Shown here: piece after piece, positions 8,581-19,448 of the stretch
Position numbering within the stretch: the stretch's first letter is position 1
Layout: each line of letters opens with the position of its first letter
DNA from: Larix kaempferi
Taxonomy: Eukaryota; Streptophyta; Pinopsida; Pinales; Pinaceae
Length of the DNA stretch: 64,000 nucleotides
NCBI GenBank assembly: GCA_027924585.1
Contig: BSBM01000140.1
Location: 11,299,501 to 11,363,500, forward strand
Reading direction: 5' to 3'
The notes under the pieces: model-generated
What the model was told of the DNA's origin: nothing
Databases searched by the model: none
The model's input: only the letters and a program-made list of their open reading frames with translations
Made by a program: the position numbers and the translations under genes

Positions 8581-11500
8581 CGAACCTGTAATGACATGTT
8601 AATTAAAATCTAACACCTTGTAATCGATAAGATAATATTAGTCAAATTTAATAATTAACGCTGGATAATTGTTAAGAGAATAGTTCTTTTTTAATTCCAA
8701 AAGAAATTTGTTTAGGGGATATGACAAATGAATATGGAGAGAAGATGTAGAGAAGGGATTGAAATCATTTCTGATGTGCATCCCTGTCACCACAACACCC
8801 AATTCCTTCTATTTAGGCCAACTCTAAAACAAAAAGAAGATAAGCTCTATGAAAACTAAGAATGGTCATATTGGAAAAGACGACTTAAAATTTAATTACA
8901 CTAGGAAAGTAAATCTGACAAAATAACTTAGCAAGTAGTTTCAAATATTCAACATGCATAAGATGAAGACCAGTGACTTAAAAATGATACAACAATTGAG
9001 TCACAAAAATATTGCAAGCTACACTAACAGATTACTTTACCAGTAGTTAATAAACCTTATCTAACTAGAAAGCAAAAGCAAATCCTAATTATGAACTAGT
9101 CTAGGCAAGGATCAACTTTGCTTGTTAAGTGGAGATGTGTCGAATTGTGAACCTCCTTGGTGTAAGGAGTAACTATTATTACAAGTTAAATTTATTAAGA
9201 GAAACGGGGTTTCCAATATACTCAGGTAAGTGGAAACAAATCCGGATTTCCAAGTGTAGTTCCATACCCCTATTGGTGTCAACGTTGGACATACCACCGT
9301 GACTTTGATATAATCCCTTTCTTGTGTGGAAGATGGCACGGATAGATATGCAGAAGATCACTCAGAATAGGAATGATGTTCCGTCACAGAGGGAAAATTG
9401 ATAGCTTCTTGACAATATTTTTTCATCACACAGTGCATTGCATCAAACCAATAGACAATGACTACTATTTTGCAACGAGCTGTGCCTTATGCTTCCAACC
9501 CAAGCTGTGGCCTGCTTCCAACCCGAGCTAGGAGCAATGCGAGCTGCTCCTTGGGCGCCCATCTGCCTTGTGCTTCCAAAAGCCCGCGGGGGGTTCACTA
9601 GCAAGGAAATATCATATCACGTCCATTCATATTGAGGGTTTGAATACTCTTAGAAACCTCAAAAATATATTTCCCCGTATTAAGGGGTCAAGGAGAGTTT
9701 TTAATTTGATATAGTAATATAAATATTGGGGGTTATTTTATTTGGGTGGGATGAGGAATATCCTACAAATCGTGAGATGGATTCATACCTCCCAATCATG
9801 GGCTCAATTAATACCCACCTAAAACTTAAGGACCCTCCATTTATATTTGACATTGCTTATGATCCTAAGTTTTGCATAAATATGATAATAGTTTACCAAT
9901 GATAATATCGATGGAAGTCTCTTTGGATTACTGGCCTTGAGTAATCTCCATTTGATAGCTTATTTAGGCTTGGTTTGAATTGATGTTATATTGTTTTTCA
10001 TATTTAAGTTAAGAGATATAGCTAATTGGGAGTTCCAGATTTGAAAAATTGTATTGTATTTTTTGTAGGAATTTGAGTAAAAGATCTAACTCTTCATTTT
10101 CTAGGTCAGGGTTTAGGTGGGTATTGGGATTCAATCAAACCTTTCTCCATGACAACGAAGAAAAGTAAGATTGATCTTTCTTGGCTCACTGGAACCAAGA
10201 AAAGTTAGATCAATATTTCTTGACTAATTATTTCTTTCAACTTTTTGTATTCTTCTTTAACATTTTCACATTGCTAGTTAGGAATAGTTGTTAGATTGAG
10301 TTATATTTGACATATTCATAATTGTAATTTCAATTGTTATATGCAAGGAATCCGTCTTAATATTGTATTGGAACTGATATAAACATAGGTGAAAATCTAA
10401 ATCCTTATTTACATACCCTATGTGTTATCGTTACCAAGAAATGGTATCATATAAGTGTCACCATTTGTGTATCTTTATAACTATTGCATACTTGAAACCT
10501 AACAATGGATATTTTTCCCTCTCTTGTAAAGATTAAAAAAAAAACTAGAGATAACCCAAGAAAAGGTAACTAAATGTTTCTAATTCCCTTGATTGCAAGA
10601 ATAAATGTAGAGGAAATGGAAGAAATTCATATATTGTATCTTGTGAATGACCTAAGTGCAAACTATGCACATGATCATATGATGTTATTGGAAAGTAAGA
10701 GGAATTTTTCTATGTTCATTTGGGTTTAAACATCAATGATGCCTTTTTTTAGGAAGGTATGGGATTCCATCCACGAAAGGGTTTCGATTTTGCATTTTTA
10801 TGGAGTTTAATTTATTAATATTATCGAAAACATGATCTCTCTATGGCTATACTTATATTTACATGATATAAAATTGGAAGATTGGCAGGCTGTGGTGTGA
10901 AACATTCGCAATTCTCATATTTTCTAAGCATTGCACTAACTATTGGACTATTAGCCTTTTACATTCTTTGTTATGTTGATCTCTTGATTGGGTCTCTTTT
11001 TACGTATTTTTCCTTCCCAGTACTATTCCATTGGGTCTTCCACTATCCAATGCTAGAAATTGATCAATCACCCCTACAATCCTAGTGGGATCATTATTAG
11101 CATTATGCTATCATGTTTGCTTATACTAAGATGTTTTAGGGCTCATGTTTGTTACAACTTGATAATATGATATAAATGGGTTATTAAAAATGGGTTGGTA
11201 AAAATGGATACTAGGGGTTTTCTTAATTGGAAAGGCATATTGGGAGGGGGGTTCAACAATAAAATGTTAGGAGAAATTTTCCAATATTTAGTGAAATTAG
11301 GGATATTATTTAATATCATGCGAACGATCGTGCTATGTAACAAGTTTGTTGAGTGAACCCCCCGTGCAAAAGCCTTAAAGTACATACATTTTCTTATAAA
11401 ATGTAATGGAGCATTTTATATTTCCAACTATTATTTGTTTTCATCTTACTTTAATATCTTTTGTGTATCTTCATAGGTTTCTCGGCCTTTTTCTAAGAAA

Positions 11501-11771
11501 AAAAATCATCATGTATTTTAGAGAGAACAAAACACACTTTTATAAATGTTCAGGGCACAAAATAAGTAAAAAGCATCAAAGATCTTCCTGACAAAAACAT
11601 CTTCTGCTTAAAGTGCCCGGCACTTTACAAAAAAGAAAGGATCAGACTCCAACCCAGCCAAAACGGACAAAGACATCAAAAAAATTATCAAAAAAGAGAG
11701 TTCTACAATATATTTACTAATATACTTGACTGTTCACTGACATAGTACATGTACTAAAAGTGTTCTAACTT
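8581..11771. other. Non-coding stretch, no gene identified
   Basis: The region is AT-rich with scattered short ORFs. From about 10507 one plus-strand frame (MDIFPSLVKIKKK..., INVEEMEEIHILYLVNDLSANYAHDH) remains partly open for some 350 bp with stops. It resembles nothing I know. A locally GC-rich segment lies at 9481-9600. A short U2-snRNA-like string is at 11478-11498. Nothing here supports a confident gene call. Confidence 0.4.
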
Positions 11772-11897
11772 CTTACAGATATGTTTCTCAGCACATAATC
11801 GTATCATATGGGAAACAAGCATGCCATAAAAGCTAAAAGGTGATCTTACAGATATGTTTCTCAGCATATAATCATATCATATGGGAAACAAGCATGC
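11772..11897. repeat. Tandem duplication, about 73-bp period
   Basis: The segment beginning CTTACAGATATGTTTCTCAG at 11772 recurs at 11845. The two copies are about 53 bp long and differ at two or three bases, separated by 20 bp of unrelated sequence. Confidence 0.85.
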
Positions 11898-12387
11898 CAA
11901 TGTGTTAAGGTTGGACAATGGTAGTTGCATGAACTTGAAATGTTCCATTTATTTGCGTTTGCATTTTGTGAGATGGTTTACTTATGAGCTTTTTCCTCCT
12001 GAAAAAGCCTGTAGGCTGCCCACACATATATCGCTAATGTTATTGCTGCCTTATATCACAAGTTGTAACACGAACTTTGAATGGCTGACAACCTCTTACA
12101 TAGTGTTGCAAACTTCGCTTCCATTGGTGTGTTGGAACCATGATTTTAACTGAATCCTATAGACTAAATAAAACCAAGAGGCAAACGGCAAACAGAGCGA
12201 TATATAAAAAGAAGACATATTCTTAAAATTGACAAAAATCTATTTGAGTATTCCAAATGAAATTGTATGTGGAGGCTCATGTAAGCAAATCCATAAACCG
12301 AGCCTACATACTCGATATTAGCGGTTTCAGCATGTTTTACAGTAAGAAAAGAAAACCACTTTAATGGCCATCAGAACTATGCATATT
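11898..12387. other. Non-coding stretch
   Basis: A 90-codon ORF (11881-12153) shows no motif, and its base composition is like its surroundings. I see no feature here. Confidence 0.4.
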
Positions 12388-12927
12388 ATGAATACAAGCA
12401 TATGTTCATAGTTAGGTTAGGTTATAGGAATCTTGAATCAAGCAATTTGGCTACAAAACTGAAATGAAAGCACATTGGAAAAAGCTATGTTCTACGTCCA
12501 ATCTTAATCAAGGATTTTGATACAGAAAATGAATGCAAATCAAGCTGATAGTAGTTAATTCTGTGAGATTTTGGATTTCCTTGAACCGATCAACAAGATT
12601 AACCGGAGTGTAACAAGTGTACAATCCGGATTAATTTTATGGTGGTGGTATCTTGTTATGCTTAAATGCATCTTGATTAAGATTTAAATAATCTTCAGTT
12701 AAGTGCTGGTTAAAAAAATGATATGTTTATTAAATAGTATTTGTTTTAAGTTTATATTAATTAGTTTAATGTTTATGTTAGTTTAATGTTTGTAATCTCC
12801 ATAACTTGTGGGAATGGCATGTGGTTTGAGAAACCACGATCCATGGACATCTGAGCGGTCAAAATCACTAAGAGATAGCACTGGGCTGAACCGCACCAAC
12901 CTCAAGTTAACTGGAATTTTGGGTATG

Positions 12928-13020
12928 GCCTTCCAACTAAATCACCCCTGAAGAAAATTGAAATAAAATCTTGGAGTGACCTTCCAACTAAATTACCCCT
13001 AAAGGAAATTGAAATAAAGT
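12928..13020. repeat. Two-copy tandem repeat, ~53-bp unit
   Basis: CCTTCCAACTAAAT, ACCCCT and AATTGAAATAAA occur in the same order twice, starting at about 12929 and 12981. Confidence 0.8.
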
Positions 13021-13116
13021 CACCTTACTAACTAATCCCACACCTTACCGACTAAAAATTGATAATTATGAACAAAGTTAAAATAATCTACTCCTCAGAT
13101 TACTTTCTATTATAGT

Positions 13117-13400
13117 GGCGTTTTGTACAGTCAGAACTGTGAAGCCCAACCACTGTACACCGCATCATATATCATATTTTTATAAATTTGCTCTCCGGTT
13201 CCCTAAGTTGTCGTTCAGCACACCTTTCTATGGCATTTTGTACACTCAAAACTGTCAAGCCCAACTACTCTAGCCAGCATCAGATTTTTCTAAATTTGCG
13301 CTCTCCGGTTCCCTAAGTTCTTGTTCAATGCTCGGGGTTTTGTACACTCAAAACTGGGAAGCCCAACCACTGTAGTCAGCATCATCTGGTTCTGTACCTT
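13117..13400. repeat. Tandem repeat, ~102-115-bp unit, 2.5 copies
   Basis: Three copies begin with TTTTGTACA at 13121, 13235 and 13338. Each continues with AACTG, AAGCCCAAC and an AGCATCA-like segment; the first two also end with CTCTCCGGTTCCCTAAGTT. The array lies inside the inverted-repeat unit. Confidence 0.85.
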
Positions 13401-14576
13401 TTTTTTTGTTAATGTTTGCGTATCTGCTGAATAATTCTGCAGAGTTAGGTGTCTGACCATTGTGGCTCACTGTTGGCAGAATTCAAACTATTATTGGATT
13501 CGTAATCTTTGTTCTACGATTCCCAACCAGATTGCTTTGATATTAGAATTGTGAATGCTTATGGTTCACTGGTTATTTGACTCTCCTCGTTGTAAATGGG
13601 TTGTTTGTATGGGATGGTGGAATGGACAGCTTGGAGAACAAACCGATTTTCTTAATAGCCTAGCCAATTCACAATTTTTCTATATAAACTCTAACCCACC
13701 CTGTCTTGGTAATATAAACATCTAACCCTGTCTTGGTAATATAAACATCGTGCCATTCCATCTTTTTGTTTTGTTTTCAACCACATATATGTGTATGATT
13801 CTTATTTTGTAATCCCTTGATGGAATTATTGAAATGTCATTTAAGGCTAGACGTTCATGGGAATTGAACCAGAAAACCTTTTCCTCCTCTTTATTAATGG
13901 ATCCAAACTCTTTTGGACTCATTTAGTTCAGTCTTAAATTTAATTTCCATAAATGCTTATTAAATTCCCTATTGAACTAGCAAAGCATAAAAAACAAAAT
14001 CAACAAAACACAATGGTCAAGTACATCTTTGTCCACTTTGTCCCCAAAGATCTCCTTAGTGCTGCAGAGTAACAACTACATTGAGAACAGTTGTATTTAC
14101 TTTTCTTCCTCCTGCTCTATAGACAAAATATGTGCTTAATACACGTCACTGTGAATATGATTTACTTGATATTGCAAAGTTTTGATGTATTCTTCAACAG
14201 TGTGATGCAACTATGCACCTTGTATTGAAGTGGAACTTTGATCCGACTTCTCCGCATGGTTTCCAATGTTGTAGTGACATAGTGTCTCTCGCACAGTCGG
14301 CCATCCACATCCAGATTATAGTCACACTGGGAACTGGAATATGCTCCCTAATTAGCGACTATCAACTTATATATGCATTCATTTTCGATGACAAAATCAT
14401 TGATTCAAGATTGGACGTAGAACATGACATTCTCCATATTCTTTCATTTCAGTTTTGAAGCCAAATTGCTTGATTCAAGATTCCTATAACGTAACTATGA
14501 ACATATTCTTGCATTCATAGGTACTTCTATTCTTTGCTTCTTGTGAGTTAGAAATGAATAGATGTTATCGCCTTCG

Positions 14577-15420
14577 CTCTTCCCATTCGAAGGATTGTAA
14601 TAGCCTCTTACATTCAACATTAACTGATTACATGTGTTTTTTTGTGAGTTGAACAAAGAGTAATATCAAACAATTTGGACCAACTGATATGACTACAATG
14701 GGATGCATTTTTGGTGCTCTTTACATATTGAGGTCTGGGATGGAGGTCCATCTCCATATATCTTAGATTTTTGAAAAAGAGGTACATTTTCACAAATCTT
14801 AGATTTTTGGAAATTTTTTGTCTGCAAATTTTTACATATATTTACATAATTGCAACTTTTTGTCCTTTTTGCTCTTTTTTGCTCTTCCCATTTAAAGGAT
14901 TGTAATAGCCTCTCACTTACATTCAACATTAATTGATTACTTGCTTTTTTTTTTGAGTTCAAGATGGATTGTAATAGACTCTCACTTACATTGAACATTA
15001 ATTAACCAAAAAATTTGGACCAACTGCAAATTTTTACATATATTTACATAATTGCAAATTTTTACATATATTTACATAATTGCAACTTCTTGTCCTTTTT
15101 GCTCTTCCCATTTAAAGGATTGTAATAGCCTCTCACTTACATTCAACATGAATTGATTACTTGTTTTTTGAGTTCGATATGGATTGTAACAGACTCTCAC
15201 TTACATTCAACATTAATTGACCAAAAAATTTGGACCAACTGCTATGACTACATTGGGATGCATTTTTTATTTACTTTGCTGGTTGGTGCTCTTTACGTAT
15301 TTAAGTTGAAATGGAGATAGATTTGTCCCATTTTTTATTTAATTTGCTGGTTGGTGCTCTTTACATATTTAAGTTGGGGATGGAGATAGATTTCCACAAA
15401 TCTTAGATTCTTGGAAATTG
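14577..15420. repeat. Compound tandem array, ~220-bp higher-order unit
   Basis: The block GGATTGTAATAGCCTCT, then ACATTCAACATTAA, recurs at about 14592, 14897 and 15117, with related variants near 14966 and 15179. Other shared blocks are TTTGGACCAACTG (14678, 15015, 15229), TTTTTACATATATTTACATA (14829, 15029, 15059) and GGTGCTCTTTAC (14714, 15285, 15352). The 101-codon minus-strand ORF here is only the repeat read through and is not a gene. Confidence 0.8.
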
Positions 15421-16021
15421 TTTTTTGTTCTTACTACAAGTTTTAACAGATTTTTATAGACTTTTCAGAACTAACTTGGAGCCTGGCCACTTAACTTGTG
15501 GCAGTTGTGACAAGTGGCCTATACTTATTCACAGCCACACAGATCACAAGTTAAGTAGTTGTGCTAGCTTATGTGCTTAGTCCACATACATATAAGTTTT
15601 CATTTAGTAGTAAGTGCAAGGGAGCACCTGAGTGGACCTAAAGGTTAAGAACATGTGTTATCTCCGTGGAGATCAGAAGAGCCAAAGACTCTCCCCTGGG
15701 ATAAAGGGTCTAAGGACATCTGGCCCTTGCTCGGTCCCTATTGAGTCACAAGTTTCTGGTATATCGGGCTTGCGGATTAAGTGCAAGACCAATTTATAGT
15801 TGATTTATTATCAGTAAATGAATTGTTAACTGTAATACTAAAAAGATTGTTACACTGAAAAAGGTACTTGAGTCTCAAAGCACCCTACTGCATCAATGTA
15901 ACATTGAGATGTGATGTTATTCCTTTACTTGTTTATCATCTGATCTATGTATTTAATATTAATAATATATTATTGATTCTATACATTGTGTAACTTCTTA
16001 CACGACCTCCTCCTTTTCCTT
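15421..16021. other. Non-coding; possible SINE-like segment at 15611-15790
   Basis: The segment GAGTGGACCTAAAGGTTAAG at 15630-15649 looks like a degenerate polymerase III A box, and GAGATCAGAAG about 40 bp downstream is a weak B-box candidate. There is no tail repeat or target duplication that I can see, so a tRNA-derived SINE is only a possibility. The rest is featureless. Confidence 0.25.
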
Positions 16022-16207
16022 TTATTAGTTAAAACATGAATCATTGAGTTACAAAATTCCCATATGATAATGTCACAACTGATAATAGCTTCAATAACAG
16101 CACATTTAACAGCATTATTAGTTAAAACATGAATCATTGAGTTACAAAATTCCCATATGATAATGTCACAACTGATAATAGCTTCAATAACAGCACATTT
16201 AACAGCA
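16022..16207. repeat. Perfect 93-bp tandem duplication
   Basis: Bases 16022-16114 are repeated without any mismatch at 16115-16207. In a region where other repeats are diverged this must be very recent, or an assembly or read artefact. Confidence 0.95.
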
Positions 16208-16489
16208 GATGAATCCTGCGATTACAAACTTGCTCAGCAATGTTTAAAATAATAAATAAAAAGAACAAACGAGTATAACATATCTTATAGGAGACATATA
16301 TGGCATTCCAGTGGCCGTCTCATATTTCTAACAACAATAAAAAGGAGTATTGTATTTGAAAATGATCATTACTATCTGCTGCCATCAAAAACTCTGGACG
16401 CCATTTAAGACCATCCAAAACTAAGGAACTTAGTGTTTCACGATCACAAATTTAAAAAGAAAAAAGGAATTTCCACATTTCTACCTTCA

Positions 16490-16690
16490 CTAATTTCCAG
16501 GCTTACTCGTTTCAGGCTTTGTTTTATCAGGATTGCTGCTTCTTGTCTTGGATTTGGGTACGCAAAGCTTCATGTCGTTGATGGCCTTAACCAAACCAGT
16601 GCAGGTGCATGCAGTTTTTTCCTTCTCCTCCTCCTCTGCACGCTTCGCGTTAACGTATGCCTCTGCCAGCATGCCTGTTGGGGACGCCAT
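16490..16690 (-). CDS. Small ORF, hypothetical
   Basis: The ATG at 16690 opens 66 codons on the minus strand (MASPTGMLAEAYVNAKRAEE...). A Glu-rich helix (EEEEKEKT) is followed by CTCTGLVKAINDMKLC and a Lys/Pro/Ser-rich tail ending in TAG. The segment is richer in CpG than its neighbours (for example AACGCGAAGCG), which suggests it is younger or once under selection. I recognise no family. It may be an exon of a larger gene or a chance ORF; no splice or promoter signal decides. Confidence 0.25.
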   Translation of the reverse strand: MASPTGMLAEAYVNAKRAEEEEKEKTACTCTGLVKAINDMKLCVPKSKTRSSNPDKTKPETSKPGN

Positions 16691-16965
16691 CAACGCAAGC
16701 TTATACTAATGGTGTCTACACTCCCAATGGGACGAAGAAAAAGATAAATGACGAAGAAGATTCCTATTCTCCAAGCTTGAATCTGAGATGTGGGCTTGAA
16801 GTCCAGAAGTATTATATAATGGTGGATTTGTTGACTTGAAGAGCACTAAAGAACTGAACGTACCAGCAATGGCCATAAAAGTTTATCAAGTTCATCACGA
16901 ACACCAAATTGTCAAGCCTGCCATCAGCGGATAACGTGGTCTGTGATTTCCGCCGTGGGCTGCAT

Positions 16966-17030
16966 GCAGTTTCCATATGTAGAAAGATATGCTCTGTGCA
17001 GTTTCCATATGTAGAAAGATATGCTCTGTG
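16966..17030. repeat. 32-bp tandem repeat, two perfect copies
   Basis: The 32-bp unit beginning GCAGTTTCCATATGTAGAAA at 16966 is repeated at 16998 without mismatch. Confidence 0.9.
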
Positions 17031-17096
17031 CACAAAGATCACAGTAGGTTTTCGGGTACTCTGTCTTCTCGCCAGCTTGCCAATTTGCCAGATCAA

Positions 17097-17544
17097 AGCG
17101 TGTGAGTTTGACTTTAAGAACTCTCAGGACGTGATTTTGTACTTTTTAACAGTGTCAAACCATTGACCAGTGTAAACTTAGTCACTTGATTTTTGTTTTG
17201 TCAAATACTATTCACCTACCCTACTAGAAGCGTTGAAGATTTATCCCATTTTTGGCAGTGCTGTGCTCACCTGAGCTTTTCAAACTACAGAAAATAGTTG
17301 CAATACCAAACTATCTTTAAAAAAGGATAATAAACAACTTTTGTATTTTTGTATTGTAAGTGCCCACTGCTGGCAGTTGTATCCTTTAGTTTGACATAAT
17401 TGAGAAATTGTGTTTTGCCAGTTGTATCTTATAGGACATGATTGATAAATTGTGTTTTACAGTATCATGAGTTGGCACAATGTGAAAAAGGGCATGGCTT
17501 TTTGCTGTTTATTACAAAATGAAGATTGTTGAGAAAATTGTAAA
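17097..17544. other. Non-coding stretch
   Basis: The sequence is AT-rich. The string GCCAGTTGTATC and relatives occur two or three times near 17370-17440. There is no gene. Confidence 0.4.
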
Positions 17545-18265
17545 CAATATATCAATAATGGATACAATATATAGAGAAAACCCTTGGGTAGTGTATTATT
17601 ATCAATTATTACGAATCATTTTAAAAGTGATGTTTATTATAATGTAATATCCAACTTCAACTTTTTCCAATTTCTTGAGGTGTATTTTTTTTTTAAATTT
17701 AAACTCAAGAAATTTGATCTCTCTTGATTGATAGATCCGGGTTTAAGTTTTAAGTTTTTATTTTATAAACGAACATCTATTTTTTAATTACTTTTCATAA
17801 TATTTTATTTTATGAACCAGCATGGATTTTTTTTTTTAATACTTTCCATAATTTTTTATTTTATGAGTCGACATGAATTTTTTTAATTATTTTGTTACAA
17901 ACGTTACATCACGTTACAACATCTCCCCCATACTAGGCTCTAGAGCACTGAGTGAATTTAATTCATACTGGGTTGTAGAGCACGGAGTGAATTTAATTAT
18001 TTTGTTACAAATGTTACATCACGTTACAACATCTCCCCCTACTGGGCTGTAGAGCACCTCGTTTCACTCGGTGCAAAAATTCCATGAAATGTAGATCAAT
18101 AATGGATACAATATATATAGAGAAAACCGTCGAGAAAGTGTAATACTATAAATTATTCATTGTAAAAGGAATCATTTACAAGTGACGTTTGTTACAGTAT
18201 AATATTTATATTCCACTTCAACTTACTCCATGAAATCATATTGATGTGTATTTATACTTTTTTCA
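17545..18265 (-). mobile_element. LTR-retrotransposon remnant with almost no internal region
   Basis: On the minus strand a partial LTR (18265 down to about 18092) ends GTATCCATTATTGATCTACA. About 60 bp of internal sequence follows, then a polypurine tract GGGGGAGA, then a second LTR starting TGTTGTAACGTGATGTAAC (from 18028 or 17914 down to about 17545). The two LTRs share the block around TCAATAATGGATACAATATA (plus strand at 17550 and 18096) and the next ~120 bp. The LTR/PPT junction itself is tandemly duplicated: ACAACATCTCCCCC occurs at about 17916 and 18026. The tiny internal region recalls a TRIM element or one collapsed by deletion. No coding capacity remains. Confidence 0.6.
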
Positions 18266-18480
18266 GTAGTATTCATATGCCAACGACCTTTTATTATTAT
18301 ACTAATTTTTCTAGCTACCTAGAAGGCATATTTATTGCCCACCAACTCCCAAGTTGGTCTATTCACATTGAATTCATTATCTCTTTGGGTACCTCCTTAG
18401 GTACATTACATTTCATATCCTTTTACATGTTCCATCCTCAAAACATAGGAGAAAGTCATATAATATGATCTACTAAACAA

Positions 18481-19320
18481 TGTAACCAATTTGTACCAAG
18501 CATGAGCATCCATTCATCCTAGTGAAATGTGGACATGGGGTCCAACTACTTCCTTTCCACCTTGATTTTGCTTCTAGTTGCTCATTTGGTTTCATGTTGA
18601 CATTGTGTTACTCTAATATCTTCATGTATTACTTTTAGTTCTCCATCTGCCTCTGTACTAGTTGCTTTTCTAGTTCCATGTTTTCCCTTGGTAAGTTTGT
18701 CGAGGCTCACGACCTTGCCTAAATAATTGTTGTTTCTCTGGGTGGTGTGGTGTATAAAACAACCTTAGCTATTGGTGCTTTGGTCTTTGACTCATGTGGC
18801 TCCTTTGAGTCATGTAGCCCCTTAAATTCTTCTTTCTTTGTCTACCCTTCCTTGGGATTTTCTTCATGTTCTTTTGTATCCCTTACTTCAAATTCAACCT
18901 TGGATTCTTCATATGTTGTGGCTGTAGGTACTTTTAACTATTTTACCTGTAATCATGTGCCTCTTGAGCCATTCTTGTTTAATAAGAGAAATATCATGTA
19001 ATGCAATTTTATTTTTAGTATACCAATGCATCGTAAACTTATTTTTCACTTTAGTATTAACTGTACGAACTAAGTCCATCCAAGGATATGCCAAAATAAT
19101 ATCCACATTATGTATATCTTCAGTATGAAAATATGAATGCAATACATATTTATCCATAGTAATCTTCAAATCTTTTAAAATTTAAATTTTTTCACCCTTA
19201 ACCTATATGCTCTAAATATGCTTTGTGGGCACTTCAACCGTTTAACCAAATTAACATTGATAAAATTATGTTTTCTACTAGACATTATCAAAATAATAAC
19301 ATTTTCCTATTGAATACATC
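18481..19320 (-). pseudogene. Gypsy protease-region remnant
   Basis: The minus strand reads, in pieces, SRKHNFINVNLVKRLK (the retropepsin segment after the catalytic Asp) and then IHNVDIILAYPWMDLVRTVN and KKFTMHWYTKNKIALHDISL (18909-19169), the flap-end and post-protease segment of gypsy elements. Further down (18890-18480) come charged, Lys/Glu-rich pieces with several stops. The catalytic Asp-Ser/Thr-Gly itself is not readable: the expected position near 19285 gives MSSRKHNF. This belongs to a different protease from the one in 19449-20510, so two gypsy fragments are joined near 19480. Confidence 0.6.
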
Positions 19321-19448
19321 CACAAATATGCAATAGAAAGTGTGTGTATAAAAATAAGCCCTTAGTGTTTTTTCCTTCTTTATAGTATGAGACCACCTAT
19401 CTAAAAGTACTTTTTCATATGTTTCATCCAAAAGTTCCAAAAGTTCCT

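Larger units (their letters stand above)
12388..14518. repeat. 2.1-kb unit bounded by ~170-bp inverted repeats
   Basis: The left arm (12388-12560) and the reverse complement of the right arm (14350-14518) align through ATGTTCATAGTTA, TAGGAATCTTGAATCAAGCA, AAAACTGAAATGAAAG, TTCTACGTCCAATCTT and GAAAATGAATGCA, with perhaps 20% divergence. The 1.79 kb between has no transposase-like ORF but contains tandem repeats at 12928-13020 and 13117-13380. No clear target duplication flanks the arms. A foldback or Mutator-like element with long terminal repeats is the simplest reading; an inverted segmental duplication is the alternative. Confidence 0.6.

Noticed and set aside
10441-10460. TGGTATCATATAAG as a copia primer-binding site
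   Set aside because: Only the first eight bases match, no LTR end precedes it, and the following frame has no gag motif.
10882-11085. 67-codon hydrophobic ORF as a membrane protein
   Set aside because: Hydrophobicity comes from T-rich codons in AT-rich DNA. There is no homologous motif, and a different frame is the more open one nearby.
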